Below are positions 62,928-64,000 of a DNA stretch of 64,000 nucleotides, in pieces (position 1 is the stretch's first letter; the number at the start of each line of letters is the position of its first letter). The translations under genes and the position numbers were made by a program. Source of the stretch: Syntrophales bacterium (lineage in GTDB: Bacteria; Desulfobacterota; Syntrophia; Syntrophales; UBA5619); NCBI GenBank assembly GCA_023229765.1, contig JALNYO010000020.1, forward strand, positions 1 to 64,000. The letters run 5' to 3'. The notes beneath the pieces were generated by a model that had not been told where the DNA came from, did no database searches, and saw nothing but the letters and a program-made list of their open reading frames with translations.

Positions 62928-64000
62928 TTGTCGGATTTTTTGATGCGATATAAACGGACGCATTACTGCGGCGATTTGAACGAGACGCATGCCGGGGCGG
63001 AGGTTGTCCTGATGGGCTGGGCCCATCGGCGGCGCGATCACGGGGGCGTCATCTTTATTGACCTGCGAGACCGTGAAGGGCTGACTCAGGTTGTCTTCAA
63101 CCCGGAAACCAACGAGGCCTGTCACCAGGAGGCGGGACGAATCCGCAGTGAATTTGTCCTGGCAATCCATGGAAAAGTTCGCCGGCGCCCGGAGGGAATG
63201 GAGAATCCCGATCTGAAAACAGGAAAGATTGAGGTGATCGCCGACGAACTCGAAATCCTCAACGAGTCGAGAACGCCCCCCTTCGTCCTGGATCAGACGT
63301 CAGAGATTTCGGAGAACGTTCGTCTCAAGTACCGTTATATCGACCTCCGCCGTCCGGAGATGCAGAAAAACCTTATCCTGCGCAGTCGCGTCGCGATGGC
63401 AACGCGGGAATATTTCAGTCGCGATGGATTTATTGAAATCGAAACCCCGTTTCTGACCAAGAGCACGCCAGAGGGGGCGCGGGACTACCTTGTTCCCAGC
63501 CGGGTCAATCAGGGGATGTTTTACGCCCTGCCCCAGTCGCCCCAACTCTTCAAGCAGTTGTTGATGGTTTCTGGATTTGACAAGTATTTCCAGATCGTTA
63601 AGTGCTTCCGAGATGAGGACCTCCGGGCTGATCGTCAGCCGGAATTCACCCAGATCGACGTGGAGATGTCCTTTATCACGGAGGAACAAATCATCAGTTT
63701 GATCGAGGGGTTGATTGTTCACCTCTTCAGCTCCTGCCTGGGACGAACTCTCCCCCTCCCCTTCCCCCGCATTTCCTATCAGGACGCGATGAGCCGCTTC
63801 GGCAAGGATAATCCCGATCTGCGCTTCGGCATGGAGATGAGGGACTTGACCGATATCCTCAGGAATTCGGGGCTGAAGCTCTTTTCCGATATAGCCGCCG
63901 GCGGGGGTGTAATCAAGGCGATCATGGTTGACGACGGGAAGGGCCTCTCCCGCAAGGATCTCGATGAGTTGAAGGAGTTTGTAGGCAGATATGGGGCAGG
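62928..64000 (+). CDS. aspS: Aspartyl-tRNA synthetase, N-terminal part (runs off the window)
   Basis: The frame opens 5 bp after hisS at TTG 62928 (GAGAGG 9 nt upstream) and is still open at 64000. An ATG at 62943 is the alternative start. Text in order: the OB anticodon-binding domain RTHYCGDLNETHAGAEVVLMGWAHRRRDHGGVIFIDLRDREG, then motif 1 and 2 regions ETPFLTKSTPEGARDYLVPS, LPQSPQLFKQLL and CFRDEDLRADRQPEFTQIDVEMSF, and the start of the bacterial-type GAD insertion. hisS-aspS adjacency is common. The C-terminal third with motif 3 lies outside the window. Confidence 0.95.
   Translation, partial: MSDFLMRYKRTHYCGDLNETHAGAEVVLMGWAHRRRDHGGVIFIDLRDREGLTQVVFNPETNEACHQEAGRIRSEFVLAIHGKVRRRPEGMENPDLKTGKIEVIADELEILNESRTPPFVLDQTSEISENVRLKYRYIDLRRPEMQKNLILRSRVAMATREYFSRDGFIEIETPFLTKSTPEGARDYLVPSRVNQGMFYALPQSPQLFKQLLMVSGFDKYFQIVKCFRDEDLRADRQPEFTQIDVEMSFITEEQIISLIEGLIVHLFSSCLGRTLPLPFPRISYQDAMSRFGKDNPDLRFGMEMRDLTDILRNSGLKLFSDIAAGGGVIKAIMVDDGKGLSRKDLDELKEFVGRYGA

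Overview
The window reads as a chromosome segment of a strict anaerobe, most likely a deltaproteobacterium (Desulfobacterota) of the Syntrophus/Smithella/Syntrophobacter type. This placement is inferred from gene content: a heterodisulfide-reductase/Flx electron-transfer cluster with MvhD, a flavodiiron protein remnant, an acyl-CoA ligase inside a branched-chain amino acid (LIV) transporter operon, a PilS/PilR-type sigma-54 system and a fused FeoA-FeoB. No rRNA, tRNA, CRISPR array or prophage was seen.

Layout. 1-411 holds two unrelated 3' gene fragments abutting each other, followed by a secreted FG-GAP repeat protein (469-2160). 2298-6961 is a visibly GC-richer four-gene tripartite efflux cassette (membrane-fusion protein, MacB/DevC-type permease, ATPase, NodT-type outer-membrane lipoprotein), probably acquired. 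7002-10914 is a transglutaminase-like protein plus an ABC-2 exporter. A LysM-NlpC/P60 hydrolase (-) and feoB (+) diverge from 11900-12174. adk-lepA-hemW run on the minus strand to 14179. 18040-18430 is a deletion derivative of an ISKra4-family insertion sequence with inverted repeats and a target duplication. 18555-21646 is a PilS/PilR-like pair. 21885-28855 is livJ-livG-acyl-CoA ligase-livH-livM-livF behind a leader with a terminator-like hairpin.

On the minus strand purM-purN-pfkA-rpmB-recJ follow, with recG divergent (34349-36799). 36966-46286 is the bioenergetic core: a giant HdrA carrying an inserted GltD/NfnB-like NADPH domain and a second HdrA copy, then mvhD/flxD, an FrhB-like flxC, hdrC, hdrB, flxB and flxA. 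Together these predict a cytoplasmic flavin-based electron-bifurcating complex linking NAD(P)H, ferredoxin and a disulfide/thiol-type substrate. Then come hom, an ApgM-family gene (possible homoserine kinase), a YbgC thioesterase, a TPR membrane protein and a CbpA-like DnaJ. dtd-guaB-dnaE-UPF0280 run on the minus strand. 57644-61498 is a DUF6502-DUF5666-DUF5666 operon with a perfect 20-bp palindrome across its promoter. hisS and the start of aspS close the window.

The most unusual signals are: (i) a 21-nt repeat family at five loci, in tandem at three, whose unit keeps reading frame and which forms translated N-terminal codons of the phosphofructokinase; (ii) the NfnB-like insertion inside HdrA; (iii) the palindrome/leaderless promoter of the DUF6502 operon; (iv) the ISKra4 relic with both ends preserved; (v) the attenuator-like leader of livJ.
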